Origin: Oscillospiraceae bacterium
GTDB taxonomy: Bacteria; Bacillota; Clostridia; Oscillospirales; Oscillospiraceae
Length of the DNA stretch: 64,000 nt
Direction: 5' to 3'
Assembly (NCBI GenBank): GCA_902802045.1
Contig: CADCKQ010000001.1
Location: 436,759-500,758 of the forward strand
Shown piece after piece: positions 33,763 to 45,130 of this stretch. The notes beneath the pieces were generated by a model, which saw only the letters and a list, made by a program, of their open reading frames with translations, had not been told where the DNA came from and made no database searches. How positions within the stretch are numbered: the stretch's first letter is position 1; every line of letters begins with the position of its first letter. The translations under genes were made by a program, and so were the position numbers.

Positions 33763-34863
33763 ATGAAGATAAAAAAACTTGCATTAAACGGATTTCGAAA
33801 TTACGGATGGGAAACGGCGGAATTTTCAGGAGAGACGAACGTTATCTGCGGGGAAAATGCCCAGGGAAAAACCAATCTTCTGGAAGCGGTATGTCTTCTC
33901 TCAACAGGAAAAAGCTTCAGGACCCGTTTTGACAGAGAACTTCTGGGCTTTGACTATTCATCTGCAAATATTCTCGCAGATATAGAGAGCCACGGAAGAC
34001 AGCAGAACATATCAATAGATATAAGCTCCGGAAAGCCGAAAAGGATCCTTGTCAACGGAGTGAAAAAAACAGCTTCAGAGCTTTGCGAAACTCTGAATGT
34101 TGTTTTGTTCTGCCCTGAGGACCTGAATATCATAAAAGAAGGGGCTGCGGGAAGAAGAAAGCTTCTTGACAACGCGATCTCCCAGATCAAGCCTCAATAT
34201 GCGGCATATCTCTCGCAGTTCAACAAACTCTATGAGAATAAGACGAGAATATTGAAAGACTGGAGAGAAAAGCCTTCACTTCTTGAGACTCTGGATGAGT
34301 TTTCGGAGGGACTCTGCAGGACTTCCGCATATCTGGTGAGATACAGGGCAGCATATACCAAGAGACTGAATGAAGCGGCAGCACCCGTGCACAGAGATTT
34401 CTCCTCCGGAACGGAAGAACTCAATATCGAGTACAAAACTATGAGCACAGTATCGGATCCCCTGGCCGGAGTGAAGGATATCTATTATGAGATCCTTGAA
34501 CATCAGGAGAGACACAGACAGAACGAAATAGACAGCGGGCAGGTTCTGACGGGCGCGCACAAGGATGATCTTGAATTTACCGTAAACGGGAAAAACGCCA
34601 GAAGCTTCGCGTCGCAGGGACAGACAAGAACAGCTGCGCTTTCCGTAAAGCTTGCGGAAAGAGAGATACTTAAAGCGGAAACCGGAGAATATCCTGTTTT
34701 ATTGCTGGACGATGTTCTGTCCGAGCTTGACGCAAAAAGGCAGGAATTTGTCCTGAACAGACTCGGAGGAGGCCAGACGCTTATTACCTGCTGTGAGGAC
34801 GAAAACATATCTGCCAGGACGGGCGGCAAAGTTATCTTTGTAAGCGACGGCAGGATAAAGTAA
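33763..34863 (+). CDS. recF: DNA replication/repair protein RecF
   Basis: This 366-residue SMC-like ATPase helps load RecA at gaps with RecO and RecR. It begins MKIKKLALNGFRNYGWE; Walker A is GENAQGKTNLLEA (about 28-40); SFR follows at STGKSFRT; the signature region is ASQGQTRTAALSVKLAE; and Walker B is PVLLLDDVLSELDAKR (about 306-321). Full length. The Walker A serine-rich FRSY region is the standard GKSFR form. It is in the origin operon. Confidence 0.96.
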   Translation: MKIKKLALNGFRNYGWETAEFSGETNVICGENAQGKTNLLEAVCLLSTGKSFRTRFDRELLGFDYSSANILADIESHGRQQNISIDISSGKPKRILVNGVKKTASELCETLNVVLFCPEDLNIIKEGAAGRRKLLDNAISQIKPQYAAYLSQFNKLYENKTRILKDWREKPSLLETLDEFSEGLCRTSAYLVRYRAAYTKRLNEAAAPVHRDFSSGTEELNIEYKTMSTVSDPLAGVKDIYYEILEHQERHRQNEIDSGQVLTGAHKDDLEFTVNGKNARSFASQGQTRTAALSVKLAEREILKAETGEYPVLLLDDVLSELDAKRQEFVLNRLGGGQTLITCCEDENISARTGGKVIFVSDGRIK

Positions 34864-34866
34864 AAA

Positions 34867-35109
34867 ATGATCATAAGACTTGGAAGCAATACGTTCAGGG
34901 ATGAAAAAGAAATAGTCGGGGTATTCGATCTTGATATCACCTCACAATCCTATATAACGCGCGGCTTTTTGAGAGCCTCCGAATCGAGAGGAGAAGTGGT
35001 TAATGCCGCGGAGGATATCCCAAAGACATTTGTATTATGCAATGAAAATAAAGGCACGGAAGTTATCCTGTGCCAGAGCAATACAAAAACCGTACTGCGT
35101 GCGGTTTGA
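34867..35109 (+). CDS. remB: RemB/DUF370-family regulator
   Basis: This 80-residue protein of the DUF370 family (RemA/RemB) is located between recF and gyrB as yaaB/remB is in Bacillus. RemA is a DNA-binding activator of matrix genes there, and RemB is a paralogue that influences the same process. The sequence starts MIIRLGSNTFRDEKEIVGVFD and ends with VILCQSNTKTVLRAV. Only the family assignment is secure; a role in matrix or surface gene control in this organism is inference, of interest because two adhesin loci lie nearby. Confidence 0.88.
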   Translation: MIIRLGSNTFRDEKEIVGVFDLDITSQSYITRGFLRASESRGEVVNAAEDIPKTFVLCNENKGTEVILCQSNTKTVLRAV

Positions 35110-35124
35110 CCAGGAGAAAGAAAC

Positions 35125-37056
35125 ATGGCAGAACTTACAGAAAAAGTAACACAGGAATATGACGCTTCGCAGATCCAGGTGCTGGAAGGCCTGGAAGCTG
35201 TTAGAAAACGTCCGGGAATGTATATCGGGTCGACCTCGTCCTCGGGTCTGCACCATCTCGTATACGAGATAGTTGACAACTCCATAGACGAGGCGCTGGC
35301 AGGCTACTGCGACACAATAGAGGTCGTAATAGAAGACGGAGATATAATCAGGGTGAGCGACAACGGGCGCGGAATCCCCGTGGATATCCAGGCACAGACG
35401 GGAAAATCCGCGCTGGAGGTCGTCTTTACCGTTCTTCACGCGGGCGGAAAATTCGGAAACGGCGGATATAAGGTATCGGGCGGCCTTCACGGCGTCGGTG
35501 CCAGTGTTGTAAACGCACTTTCCGAGTGGCTCGAGGTTCAGGTGCACAAGGACGGGAAAATTTATGAGATGAAGTTCTCCCGCGGAGATATCACCGAGCA
35601 CATAAAAGTGGTCGGAGAAACGGACAGGACAGGAACTGTCGTCAGGTTCAAGCCGGACGGAGAGATGTTCGATGACACCGTATATGACTATGATATCCTT
35701 CACACCAGAATGCGCGAACAGGCCTTTTTAAATGCAGGATTAAAGATATCCACCAGAGATCTGAGGCCGGGCAAAGAGCAGTACGACGAGATGTGCTATG
35801 AGGGCGGCATCAGGGAATTCGTTGAATACATCAACAGAAACAAGACTCCCCTGCACAGCGGCGTTATCTACATGAAGGACGTGAGAAGCGATTCCGTCGC
35901 CGAGATCGCCATGCAGTATAACGACAGCTACAATGAGATGCTGGTCTCGTTTGCAAACAATATCCACACTCCTGAAGGAGGAATGCATGAAACCGGCTTT
36001 AAGACAGCTCTGACAAGAGTGATCAACGCCTACGGCGTTAAAAACGGATATCTGAAAGGCGAAGAAAAACTCTCCGGAGAGGACTGCAGAGAAGGCCTTA
36101 CGGCAGTCATTTCCGTAAAGCTCACGGAGCCTCAGTTTGAAGGACAGACAAAGGCAAAGCTCGGAAACGCCGAAATGAGATCGCTTGTGGACAGCGTCGT
36201 TGCAGACAGATTCTCACAGTTTCTCGAGGAAAACCCGACTGTCGCCAAACTCATCATGGACAAGACCCTTACGGCCTCCAGAGCGAGAGAAGCCGCGAGA
36301 AAAGCGAGAGAGACCGTTCGCCGCAAAACAGGCCTCGAGAGCGGTCAGATGCCCGAAAAGCTCCAGGACTGCAATGAAAAAGATCCGTCCCTCTGTGAGA
36401 TATATATAGTCGAGGGCGACAGCGCTGCAGGCTCTGCTATCCAGGGCAGGGATTCCAGATTCCAGGCTATTCTTGCTATGTGGGGCAAGATGCTCAATGT
36501 TGAGAAAGCAAGAGCGGACAAGATATACGGCAATGACAAGCTGAGACCGATGATCGTAGCTCTGGGCTGCGGCATCGGAGAAGAATTCAATATAGATAAG
36601 CTCAGATATCACAAGATAATCATCATGGCGGATGCCGATGTGGACGGCTCCCATATAAGGACGCTGCTTCTGACCTTCTTCTTCCGATATATGAGACCTC
36701 TGATAGAAAAAGGCTATGTATATTCTGCGGTTCCGCCGCTGTATAAGCTTATAAGGGGCAAAAACCAGAGAGTTGCCTATTCGGATGAAGAGAGAGATGC
36801 TGTCTCTGCGGAGATGAGAGGCGACAACCCCGATGCGAAGATAGATATCTCCCGCTTCAAAGGGCTCGGCGAAATGGATCCGCATGAGCTCTGGGAGACC
36901 ACCATGGATCCGGAGAAGAGGTCTTTAAGACGCATAACGCTCGAGGATGCCGTAGCCGCGGATCAGATATTCACCCTTCTGATGGGCGAAGAAGTGGACC
37001 CGAGGCGCGAATGGATAGAGCAGAATGCAAAATATGTCGTTAATCTGGATATTTAA
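35125..37056 (+). CDS. gyrB: DNA gyrase subunit B
   Basis: This 643-residue ATPase subunit of gyrase introduces negative supercoils. GHKL ATPase motifs are present: [13 protein letters not shown] (about 48-60), DNGRGIPVD (about 79-87), [14 protein letters not shown] (about 117-130). Toprim is EGDSAAGSA (about 429-437) and [19 protein letters not shown] (about 503-521). The C-terminus ends at NLDI, as in other Firmicute GyrB. GGAGAAAG precedes the ATG; gyrA begins 19 bp after the stop. Confidence 0.98.
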   Translation: MAELTEKVTQEYDASQIQVLEGLEAVRKRPGMYIGSTSSSGLHHLVYEIVDNSIDEALAGYCDTIEVVIEDGDIIRVSDNGRGIPVDIQAQTGKSALEVVFTVLHAGGKFGNGGYKVSGGLHGVGASVVNALSEWLEVQVHKDGKIYEMKFSRGDITEHIKVVGETDRTGTVVRFKPDGEMFDDTVYDYDILHTRMREQAFLNAGLKISTRDLRPGKEQYDEMCYEGGIREFVEYINRNKTPLHSGVIYMKDVRSDSVAEIAMQYNDSYNEMLVSFANNIHTPEGGMHETGFKTALTRVINAYGVKNGYLKGEEKLSGEDCREGLTAVISVKLTEPQFEGQTKAKLGNAEMRSLVDSVVADRFSQFLEENPTVAKLIMDKTLTASRAREAARKARETVRRKTGLESGQMPEKLQDCNEKDPSLCEIYIVEGDSAAGSAIQGRDSRFQAILAMWGKMLNVEKARADKIYGNDKLRPMIVALGCGIGEEFNIDKLRYHKIIIMADADVDGSHIRTLLLTFFFRYMRPLIEKGYVYSAVPPLYKLIRGKNQRVAYSDEERDAVSAEMRGDNPDAKIDISRFKGLGEMDPHELWETTMDPEKRSLRRITLEDAVAADQIFTLLMGEEVDPRREWIEQNAKYVVNLDI

Positions 37057-37075
37057 TAAATTGGAGCTTAAATAA

Positions 37076-39595
37076 ATGGCACAGCATAAAAGAGACTACA
37101 AGCCTGAGGATATACTGTTTCCCGATCAGGTCATTACCGAATCCGACCTCGTCGGAGAAATGCAGAAAAGCTATATAGACTACGCGATGAGCGTAATCGT
37201 CGGAAGAGCGCTTCCGGACGCCAGAGACGGACTGAAGCCTGTTCACAGACGCATACTCTATACACTCTATGAGGACGGCCTTACAGCGGACAAACCCTTC
37301 AAAAAGTCCGCGACCTGCGTCGGCGACGTTCTGGGCCGCTATCATCCTCACGGAGACGCCAGCGTATACGACGCGATGGTCCGTATGGCACAGAATTTCT
37401 CCATGCGCTATATGCTCATAGACGGGCACGGAAACTTCGGATCTGTTGACGGAGACCCCCCTGCGGCCTACCGTTATACGGAGGCGAGGCTCTCAAAGAT
37501 CTCTGACGAGATGCTCAGAGACATTGGTAAGGAGACGGTAGACTGGGATCCGAACTTTGACGAGTCCCGAAAAGAACCCAGAGTCCTTCCCTCGAGATTT
37601 CCGAACCTGCTCTGCAACGGCTCGAGCGGAATCGCCGTCGGAATGGCCACTAATATCCCGCCTCACAACCTCACGGAGGTTATAAACGCCTGTATATGCA
37701 TACTTGATAATCCGGACGCGACTCTGAGCGATCTCATGCAGCACGTCAAAGGCCCTGATTTTCCGACAAAAGGCATAATCATGGGCAGAAGCGGGATCAG
37801 GCAGGCATACGCCACCGGCAGAGGCAAGGTAATCGTCAGGGCCAGAACGGAGTTTGAGGAATACGCGAACGGCAGGACCAGAATAATAGTTAACGAGCTC
37901 CCCTACCAGGTCAACAAGCGCCAGCTTATAAAGAGTATTGCTGATCAGGTAAACGAAAAGAGACTTGAGGGCATCTCGGATCTTCGCGACGAGACCGACA
38001 GAAACGGTATGCGTATCGTTATCGAGCTCAAGAGAGACGCGAACCCGCAGGTAGTTCTGAACAGACTGCTGGCCCAGACCGCTCTTCAGAGCAGTTTCAG
38101 CATAAATATGCTGGCACTGGTCAATAATCAGAGCCAGCCCAAGATACTCTCGCTCCGCCATGCGCTGGATGAATATCTCAGCTTCCAGGAGGATATTATA
38201 GTTCGCAGGACGAAATTCGATCTCAGGAAAGCCGAGGAGAGAGCACATCTTCTGGCAGGTCTCATTATCGCCCAGGAAAATATAGACGAAGTCATCAGAA
38301 TAATCAGGAACTCCTACGATGACGCCAAAGCAAATCTGATGGCGAGATTTTCACTGAGCGATGTTCAGGCCCAGGCCATCTGCGACATGAGGCTTATCCA
38401 GCTTCAGAGACTCAACCGGGAAAAGCTGTTTGCTGAGGCGAAGGAGCTTGAGGAAAGGATAGAATACTACAAGGAGCTTCTTGCGGACGAAAACAGGATC
38501 AAGTCTGTATTAAAAGACGAACTCGCCGCTTTGCGCGACAAATACGGCGACGCGCGACTCACCGAGATCCAGGATGTTGAGGACGAGATAGACATAGAGG
38601 ATCTCATAGAGGAGAAGACATGTGTCTATACTCTCACAAACAACGGTTATATCAAGCGTCTGCCTCTGAGCGAGTACAGAGCTCAGGGCCGCGGAGGCAA
38701 AGGTATAAAGGCGATGTCTACGAGGGAGGAGGACTTTGTAAAAACAGTCTTCACCGCCTCGACCCATGACAATATCATCTTCTTTACTACGGAAGGCAGA
38801 GCCTATGTGAAGAAGGGATATTCGGTTCCGGAGGCCGGAAGACAGGCCAGAGGAAGCAATATAGTAAATCTTATAAACATCGACAACAGCGAGGAGACCT
38901 CCGAAAAAGTAAGCGCCATGATAAAGGGCAGGAGTGCCGAAGAGGACGCATATCTGTTCTTTGTCACAAGGAAAGGAACTGTAAAGAGGCTTGCCCAGTC
39001 AGCTATAGGCAATATAAGAAAAACAGGGATACGCGCCATTACTCTCGATGAAGGAGATGAGCTGATAGCTGTCATACCCACAAGCGGAAATGACGAGATA
39101 TTCATAGCCACTCACGACGGAGCAGGAATCTGCATAAAAGAAACGGATGCGAGAGCTATGGGAAGAAGCGCAGCCGGCGTCAGAGGAATCAGGCTCAGAG
39201 AAGGCGACTACGTGGTCGGTGCAGGGGCGCTTTCGGAAGGCGACAGCATTCTCACGGTCACGGAAAAGGGCTTCGGAAAGAGGACCTCTCTGGACGAGTG
39301 GAAGGCCCAGGGCAGAGGCGGCTACGGAAACAGAGCACATCTCTGCACCGAAAAGACCGGGAAGATCGTGTCCATGGAGATCATATCGGGAGACGATGAT
39401 CTGCTCCTTATTGCCGATAACGGACTGATAATAAGGCTTGAAGCGTCCAAGATCCCTGTATACGGCAGAGCCAGTCAGGGCGTTATCCTTATGCGTATGG
39501 ATGAGGGCGTAAAGGTCATCTCTATAACAAAGACCGAGAAGGCAGACAGCCCCGACGAAGAAGAGGCTCAAAACGACGCGGAAGCAGAGATCTGA
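37076..39595 (+). CDS. gyrA: DNA gyrase subunit A
   Basis: This 839-residue subunit of gyrase cuts and rejoins [23 protein letters not shown] (37-55) and the catalytic tyrosine Tyr134 ([10 protein letters not shown]) are intact. The C-terminal beta-pinwheel has the gyrase box QGRGGKG (about 540) and GRM-type repeats (YGNRAHL and others). In the quinolone-resistance region the sequence is [15 protein letters not shown]: Ala95 occupies the position of E. coli Ser83, Ser96 that of Ala84, and Asp99 that of Asp87. The acidic C-terminus is [11 protein letters not shown]. Confidence 0.98.
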   Translation: MAQHKRDYKPEDILFPDQVITESDLVGEMQKSYIDYAMSVIVGRALPDARDGLKPVHRRILYTLYEDGLTADKPFKKSATCVGDVLGRYHPHGDASVYDAMVRMAQNFSMRYMLIDGHGNFGSVDGDPPAAYRYTEARLSKISDEMLRDIGKETVDWDPNFDESRKEPRVLPSRFPNLLCNGSSGIAVGMATNIPPHNLTEVINACICILDNPDATLSDLMQHVKGPDFPTKGIIMGRSGIRQAYATGRGKVIVRARTEFEEYANGRTRIIVNELPYQVNKRQLIKSIADQVNEKRLEGISDLRDETDRNGMRIVIELKRDANPQVVLNRLLAQTALQSSFSINMLALVNNQSQPKILSLRHALDEYLSFQEDIIVRRTKFDLRKAEERAHLLAGLIIAQENIDEVIRIIRNSYDDAKANLMARFSLSDVQAQAICDMRLIQLQRLNREKLFAEAKELEERIEYYKELLADENRIKSVLKDELAALRDKYGDARLTEIQDVEDEIDIEDLIEEKTCVYTLTNNGYIKRLPLSEYRAQGRGGKGIKAMSTREEDFVKTVFTASTHDNIIFFTTEGRAYVKKGYSVPEAGRQARGSNIVNLINIDNSEETSEKVSAMIKGRSAEEDAYLFFVTRKGTVKRLAQSAIGNIRKTGIRAITLDEGDELIAVIPTSGNDEIFIATHDGAGICIKETDARAMGRSAAGVRGIRLREGDYVVGAGALSEGDSILTVTEKGFGKRTSLDEWKAQGRGGYGNRAHLCTEKTGKIVSMEIISGDDDLLLIADNGLIIRLEASKIPVYGRASQGVILMRMDEGVKVISITKTEKADSPDEEEAQNDAEAEI

Positions 39596-39614
39596 GCTGT
39601 TTCCTGAAGAAAGA

Positions 39615-40052
39615 ATGAAAAAGGTAATTATATACACAGACGGCGCCTGCAGCGGGAACCCCGGGCCCGGAGGCTGGGGAGCGATACTGAGGTATAAAGA
39701 TACCGAAAAAGAGATCTCCGGCGGGGAGAAGATGACAACGAATAACCGTATGGAGCTCACTGCAGTCATCTCGGCTCTGGAACTTTTGAAGGAGAGCTGT
39801 GAGGTGGAGCTTTATTCGGATTCAAAATACGTGATCGACGCTCTTTCTCAGGGATGGGCAGAGAGCTGGAGAAAAAAAGGCTGGAAGAGGGCGGACAAAA
39901 AACCTGCTTTGAATCCGGACCTCTGGGAAAAGCTCCTCGACCTCGTTTCTGCCCATGAAATGACATATAACTGGGTAAAGGGGCATTCAGAGAACGAATA
40001 CAACAACCGCTGTGACGCGCTCGCCGTCGAAGCACGGGAAAAGGCAGTATGA
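39615..40052 (+). CDS. rnhA: Ribonuclease HI
   Basis: This 145-residue enzyme degrades RNA in RNA:DNA hybrids. Catalytic residues are present: Asp9 in [18 protein letters not shown], Glu at [10 protein letters not shown] (about 45), Asp at [12 protein letters not shown] (about 68) and the final Asp in [11 protein letters not shown]. The handle region [21 protein letters not shown] identifies the E. coli-like HI type. AAGAAAGA precedes ATG. The stop overlaps the ABC gene start (ATGA). Confidence 0.96.
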   Translation: MKKVIIYTDGACSGNPGPGGWGAILRYKDTEKEISGGEKMTTNNRMELTAVISALELLKESCEVELYSDSKYVIDALSQGWAESWRKKGWKRADKKPALNPDLWEKLLDLVSAHEMTYNWVKGHSENEYNNRCDALAVEAREKAV

Positions 40053-41797
40053 AGACCGATTATACCCAGAGCGCATTCAGAATATTCATGTCTTATGTGG
40101 CGAAGCAGAAAAAGCTCTTCGCCATAGACATGTTCTGTGCTTTTTTTGCCTCAGTCATAGACCTTGTCTTTCCTATTATTTCGAGAAAGTCCATGACCAC
40201 TTTTCTTCCGGAGAAGATGTACAAGGCATTCTTTGCAGTCATGGCGATCGCTGTCTGCGCTTATTTTATCAAGGCCCTTTTATACTATATCGTCACGATC
40301 CTCGGGCACAAAATGGGAGTTCTTGTCGAAGCGGAGATGAGGCGGGATATCTTCACCCATCTGCAGACACTGAGCTGCAGCTTTTACGACAAAAACAGGA
40401 CGGGAGCCCTGCTTTCAAGAGCGACCACGGATCTTTTTTCGATAACGGAGCTTGCCCATCACGGACCTGAAAATGTCCTCATTTGCGGGATAACCATAAT
40501 AGGGGCTCTGGTCGTCATGTTTTTCATAGAGTGGCGCCTGACTTTGGTTCTGGCTGCAGTCATACCGCTCCTTTTCTGGTTTGCGCTTTCCCAGAGGATA
40601 AGGATGAAAAATGCCAATATCGAGGTCAAACGGAAGACGGCTGAGATGTATTCGACCATAGAGAGCGGGATCTCCGGAATACGTACAGCCAAGGCCTTCT
40701 CAAACGAAGAAGAGGAGACCAAAAAGTTCGATACGGCAAACGGAATATTTAAAACCGCCAAGGTCGAGTATTATAAGGCAATGGGCCTTTTCAACAGCGG
40801 AATGGACTTTACGCTCGGGATCCTTCAGGTTATAGTCATAACTGTCGGAGGCGCGCTTATCATGGCCGGAAAGATGGATTATATTACGCTTCTGACCTTT
40901 TCGCTCTATGTGTCGACTTTTTCCTCTCCCGCCCGAAAGCTTGCCCAGTTTGCCGAGCAGTATATGGACGGAACGGCAGGATTTACGAGATTTCTGGAGA
41001 TCATGAGGACCGAACCGGGCATAAAAGACGCCGAAGATGCGCAGGAGCTTCAAAGCGCAAAGGGTGAAGTAAGCTTTGAAAATGTATGCTTTTCCTATTC
41101 AAACGGCATACCGGTCCTGACCGATATAAACATCAGTATAAAGCCGGGGCAGAAATTTGCTCTCGTCGGGCCCTCCGGCGGCGGCAAGACGACATTCTGC
41201 CAGCTGATCCCGAGATTTTACGATGTCAGTTCCGGCTCGGTGAAGGTCGACGGGCACGACGTAAGAGAGCTTACGCAGAATTCCCTGCGGCGCAATATCG
41301 GAATGATACAGCAGGATGTGTTTATGTTTGCCGGAACGATAAGGGAAAACATAAGATACGGAAGACCGGATGCGACAGACGAGGAGATCGTCCGGGCGGC
41401 AGTCAGAGCCGAGATCCACAGTGAGATCATGGAGTTTCCGGACGGATACGATTCATATATAGGCGAAAGAGGCGTCATGCTCTCCGGAGGACAGAAGCAG
41501 AGAATATCCATTGCCAGAGTGTTCCTGAAAAATCCAAAGATCCTGATCCTCGATGAGGCGACATCGGCGCTCGACACCGTTACGGAGCAGAAAATACAGA
41601 AAAGCCTTGATGAACTCTCGGTCGGAAGAACGACGATAACGGTTGCCCACAGACTTTCCACGATCAGAAACGCAGATGTAATAGCTGTGGTCGAAGGAGA
41701 GCAGATAACCGAGACGGGTACGCATGAGGAGCTCATGCAAAAAGGCGGAGCTTATGCAAAACTGTGCGAAGCGCAAAGCCTTGCAAGTGAAGAGTAA
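40049..41797 (+). CDS. ABC exporter, half-transporter (MdlB-like)
   Basis: This 582-residue ABC exporter half carries an N-terminal six-helix transmembrane domain (about 20-300) and a C-terminal ATPase. ATPase motifs are Walker [10 protein letters not shown] (about 371-379), Q-loop [10 protein letters not shown], signature LSGGQKQR (about 475), Walker B ILILDEAT and the H-loop VAHRLST. There is one subunit per gene and no neighbour half, so a homodimer is likely. The family exports lipids, drugs or peptides; the substrate is not readable. It is overlapped by rnhA and is 3 bp before mfd, so it is probably transcribed with them. Confidence 0.93.
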   Translation: MKTDYTQSAFRIFMSYVAKQKKLFAIDMFCAFFASVIDLVFPIISRKSMTTFLPEKMYKAFFAVMAIAVCAYFIKALLYYIVTILGHKMGVLVEAEMRRDIFTHLQTLSCSFYDKNRTGALLSRATTDLFSITELAHHGPENVLICGITIIGALVVMFFIEWRLTLVLAAVIPLLFWFALSQRIRMKNANIEVKRKTAEMYSTIESGISGIRTAKAFSNEEEETKKFDTANGIFKTAKVEYYKAMGLFNSGMDFTLGILQVIVITVGGALIMAGKMDYITLLTFSLYVSTFSSPARKLAQFAEQYMDGTAGFTRFLEIMRTEPGIKDAEDAQELQSAKGEVSFENVCFSYSNGIPVLTDINISIKPGQKFALVGPSGGGKTTFCQLIPRFYDVSSGSVKVDGHDVRELTQNSLRRNIGMIQQDVFMFAGTIRENIRYGRPDATDEEIVRAAVRAEIHSEIMEFPDGYDSYIGERGVMLSGGQKQRISIARVFLKNPKILILDEATSALDTVTEQKIQKSLDELSVGRTTITVAHRLSTIRNADVIAVVEGEQITETGTHEELMQKGGAYAKLCEAQSLASEE

Positions 41798-41800
41798 AGT

Positions 41801-44800
41801 GTGAACAGCGAAGCATTAGTATTATCGATACTTAAAAACAAAGAAATCGAGGAGCTCCCCTCTCTTGTCGAGAGAGGGGGGCTTCCCGCGCTCGTTTCAG
41901 GGCTTTCGCATATAAACAGGGTACATCTGGCTGCAGCACTGTACGAAACACTGAACAGCGGCGGCGAAGAAAGACCGCTCTTCGTCATCTGCCCGGATGA
42001 CACGACAGCCGAAAGCTTTTCAGGAGATCTGAGCGCCTTTCTCGGCATTCCTGCACCGGTGCTGGGGCTTCGCGAGGAACCGGATTTCAAAGCGGAAGCC
42101 GTATCAAGGGAAAGCGAAAGAAACAGGATAGAGACATTCTGGGCGCTTTTAAACAGGCAATGCAATATAACGGTAGCCTCTGCAGCAGGGCTGATACAGA
42201 AATGTATCCCGCAGTATGAGCTTGAAAATTCTGTCGCGGTGCTTGAAGAGGGCGGGACTTTTTCTCCCGAGGAACTCGAAGAGCTTCTCTATACCGGCGG
42301 CTATACAAAAACGGATATGGTCGAAGGAAGCGGACAGTTTGCAAGAAGAGGCGGCATCCTTGATATTTTTTCTCCCGGGAGCGAAGATCCCCTGAGGCTT
42401 GAATTCTGGGGCGATGAGATAGACAGCATGGGCTTTTTCGACGTCTCCGACCAGAGAAGAAAAGAGCGGGTCGAAAGTTTTACCGTTTTGCCCGCCTCAG
42501 AGTCACCGAAAGAAAAAAACGGCAATACAAGAAATGATATTCCGTTTGCGTGTGCAGTCAGCTATATACCGGAAAACGCCTTTGTGTTCATAGACCAGCC
42601 CAAAAGATGCGGGGATTTTGCAAAAGCTTATATTAAGGATTGCGGAAAAGAAAAGAAAACGGCGCCTTTGAGCATATTTAAAGATATTTCCGAGGATTTT
42701 CCGCTGTATATGGCCGATTCCTTTACGACGGGAAATCCTCTCATAGCGCCCAAAACGCTTACGGGAATCACAGCCCGTCAGCTTCCCGGATATGCCGGAA
42801 ATGCCCAACAGGCAGCAGATGATGTCAGATCGTATATGAAACAGGGCTACGGGACCGTTATTCTTACGGCCGATGAAAGACGCGCGGAGTCATTAAGAGG
42901 ATTTTTTGCAGCCCGCGATCTCGACATACCGGTCAGCCGTTCCCTGAAAGCGCTTCCCGAAAGCGGCAGGAGCATCATAACGACAGGCTCCGTTTCCTCG
43001 GGAACAGAGTATCCAGGGATAAAACTTGCCATTTTAACAGACAGCCAGCTTATCCGGAGAAATTCTACGCATATAAGAAGGGCGGGAACAAAGAAAGCGC
43101 TTCCGAAGGACAGGGTCAGGATAGAGGCATATACCGACCTCAGCGCAGGAGACTATGTCGTTCACGAAAACTACGGGATAGGAAGATTCGACGGGATCGT
43201 AAAAATGGCTGCCGAGGGCGGCGAAAAAGACTATATAAAGATAAACTACCGGGATAAGGATGTCCTGTATGTTCCCGCGACCTCGCTGGATCTCGTTACA
43301 AAATATACCGGCGCCGGTGAAGACAGCCAGATAAAACTGTCAAAGCTCGGATCTGCCGAATGGGCAAAGACAAGGATACGCGCCAAAAAATCCGCCAGAG
43401 ATATGGCGGACAAGCTGATCACGCTGTATGCGGGCAGGCTCAGAAAGCCGGGATATGCTTTTCTGCCTGATACCGAGTGGCAGTATGAGTTCGAAGGAAA
43501 TTTCGGATATACGGAGACAGATGACCAGCTGAGATGCACGGCCGAGATAAAAAAGGACATGGAAACGCCTGTTCCCATGGACAGACTTCTCTGCGGAGAC
43601 GTAGGCTACGGAAAGACAGAGGTGGCTTTGAGAGCCTGTATGAAATGTGTGCTCTCCGGAAAACAGGCCGCCATTCTGGTTCCGACAACAGTTCTTGCCC
43701 AGCAGCATTACCAGACTGCCGTTTCGAGGTTTTTCGGCTTTCCGGTGACCGTTGAGGTGCTGAGCAGATTTACGGCATCGCCGGCATCCGTTTTAAGGGA
43801 CCTGGAGAGCGGAAAGTGCGATCTTGTAGTAGGAACTCACAGGCTTTTGTCCAAGGACGTCAGATTTAAGGACCTCGGGCTTCTGGTAGTCGATGAAGAA
43901 CAGAGATTCGGCGTCACGCACAAGGAACATATAAAAGAACTGTCGCAGGGGGTGGATGTGCTGACGCTTTCAGCGACACCTATCCCGAGAACGCTGAACA
44001 TGGCACTTGCGGGAATCAGGGATATGTCCATGATAGAAGAACCGCCCGGAGACCGCCTTCCTGTTTCAACCTTTGTTCTTGAGCACGATTGGGAGGTCGT
44101 AGCGGAGGCGATAACAAGAGAACTCCTGAGAGGCGGACAGGTCTATTATCTGCATAACCGCATAGACGATATAGAGCGCACCGCAAAAAAACTGGAGCCG
44201 CTTCTGCCTGAAGGAACGACGATCGCCGTTGCCCACGGCAGAATGGACAAAGCCGAGCTTCAGACAGTAATGGAAGCGGTCTCTGCCGGTGAGGTACAGG
44301 TGCTTGTCTGTACGACGATAATTGAGGCGGGGATCGATATCCCCAATGTAAATACGCTGATCATTGAAGATGCTGACCGCCTGGGCCTTGCCCAGCTGCA
44401 TCAGATAAGAGGCAGGGTCGGAAGATCCTCCAGAAGAGCCTCCGCGTATCTGACCTTTCGCAGAGATAAGGTCCTGACTGAGATAGCCGAAAAGAGACTC
44501 AGCGCCATCAGGGACTTTGCAGAGTTCGGGAGCGGGATAAAGATAGCGATGAGGGACCTCGAGATAAGAGGAGCCGGAAACCTTCTCGGAGCGGAGCAGA
44601 GCGGGCATATGCATGAAGTGGGATACGATATGTATATGAAGCTTCTTGAAGAAGCGGTGCTTGAAGCCAGAGGCGTTCCCGCGGCGCCGAGAGCAGACTG
44701 TTCCGCGGACCTGGCGGTTGCGGCATCGATTCCGGACAGCTATATTCCCGCGCAGGAACAGAGAATGGATATATACCGGAGAATTGCCCTGATCCGGACG

Positions 44801-45130
44801 GAGGAACAGGCGGACGATCTGACGGACGAGCTTATAGACCGCTTCGGAGACCCGCCTCCGGGGGTCAATACTCTGATACAGGTCGCACTTCTCAGGGGAG
44901 AAGCCGGAAGAGCCGGGATCACCGATATTTCCCAGAAAAACGGAAGACTCATATTTGTTATGAAAGACCTGGATGTGCAAACACTTCTTGACCTGTGTTC
45001 GAGGGAAGAGTATAAAGGTATACTGAAAGCGGAGCCCGGCGATAAGCCGACGGTATCTCTTAAGATAATATCAAGAAGCCGGATCACGGATCAGGCCAGA
45101 AAATTCGTAAGGAGCTTGGAAAAAGAATGA
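41801..45130 (+). CDS. mfd: Transcription-repair coupling factor Mfd
   Basis: This 1109-residue DNA translocase removes stalled RNA polymerase and recruits UvrA. The N-terminal UvrB-like part (about 1-340; GGLPALVSGLSH, RGGILDIFSP) is followed by the RNA-polymerase interaction domain GDYVVHENYGIGRFDGI (about 450). Helicase motifs are Walker A GDVGYGKTEVALRA (about 599), DEEQRFGV (about 698), LSATPIPRTLNMAL, and IIEAGIDIPNVNT (motif V/VI region) with QIRGRVGRS. The C-terminal D7 domain is present (SIPDSYIPAQEQRMDIYRRI). The predicted start is GTG 41801, 3 bp after the ABC stop, with GAAGAG upstream. Confidence 0.97.
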   Translation: MNSEALVLSILKNKEIEELPSLVERGGLPALVSGLSHINRVHLAAALYETLNSGGEERPLFVICPDDTTAESFSGDLSAFLGIPAPVLGLREEPDFKAEAVSRESERNRIETFWALLNRQCNITVASAAGLIQKCIPQYELENSVAVLEEGGTFSPEELEELLYTGGYTKTDMVEGSGQFARRGGILDIFSPGSEDPLRLEFWGDEIDSMGFFDVSDQRRKERVESFTVLPASESPKEKNGNTRNDIPFACAVSYIPENAFVFIDQPKRCGDFAKAYIKDCGKEKKTAPLSIFKDISEDFPLYMADSFTTGNPLIAPKTLTGITARQLPGYAGNAQQAADDVRSYMKQGYGTVILTADERRAESLRGFFAARDLDIPVSRSLKALPESGRSIITTGSVSSGTEYPGIKLAILTDSQLIRRNSTHIRRAGTKKALPKDRVRIEAYTDLSAGDYVVHENYGIGRFDGIVKMAAEGGEKDYIKINYRDKDVLYVPATSLDLVTKYTGAGEDSQIKLSKLGSAEWAKTRIRAKKSARDMADKLITLYAGRLRKPGYAFLPDTEWQYEFEGNFGYTETDDQLRCTAEIKKDMETPVPMDRLLCGDVGYGKTEVALRACMKCVLSGKQAAILVPTTVLAQQHYQTAVSRFFGFPVTVEVLSRFTASPASVLRDLESGKCDLVVGTHRLLSKDVRFKDLGLLVVDEEQRFGVTHKEHIKELSQGVDVLTLSATPIPRTLNMALAGIRDMSMIEEPPGDRLPVSTFVLEHDWEVVAEAITRELLRGGQVYYLHNRIDDIERTAKKLEPLLPEGTTIAVAHGRMDKAELQTVMEAVSAGEVQVLVCTTIIEAGIDIPNVNTLIIEDADRLGLAQLHQIRGRVGRSSRRASAYLTFRRDKVLTEIAEKRLSAIRDFAEFGSGIKIAMRDLEIRGAGNLLGAEQSGHMHEVGYDMYMKLLEEAVLEARGVPAAPRADCSADLAVAASIPDSYIPAQEQRMDIYRRIALIRTEEQADDLTDELIDRFGDPPPGVNTLIQVALLRGEAGRAGITDISQKNGRLIFVMKDLDVQTLLDLCSREEYKGILKAEPGDKPTVSLKIISRSRITDQARKFVRSLEKE

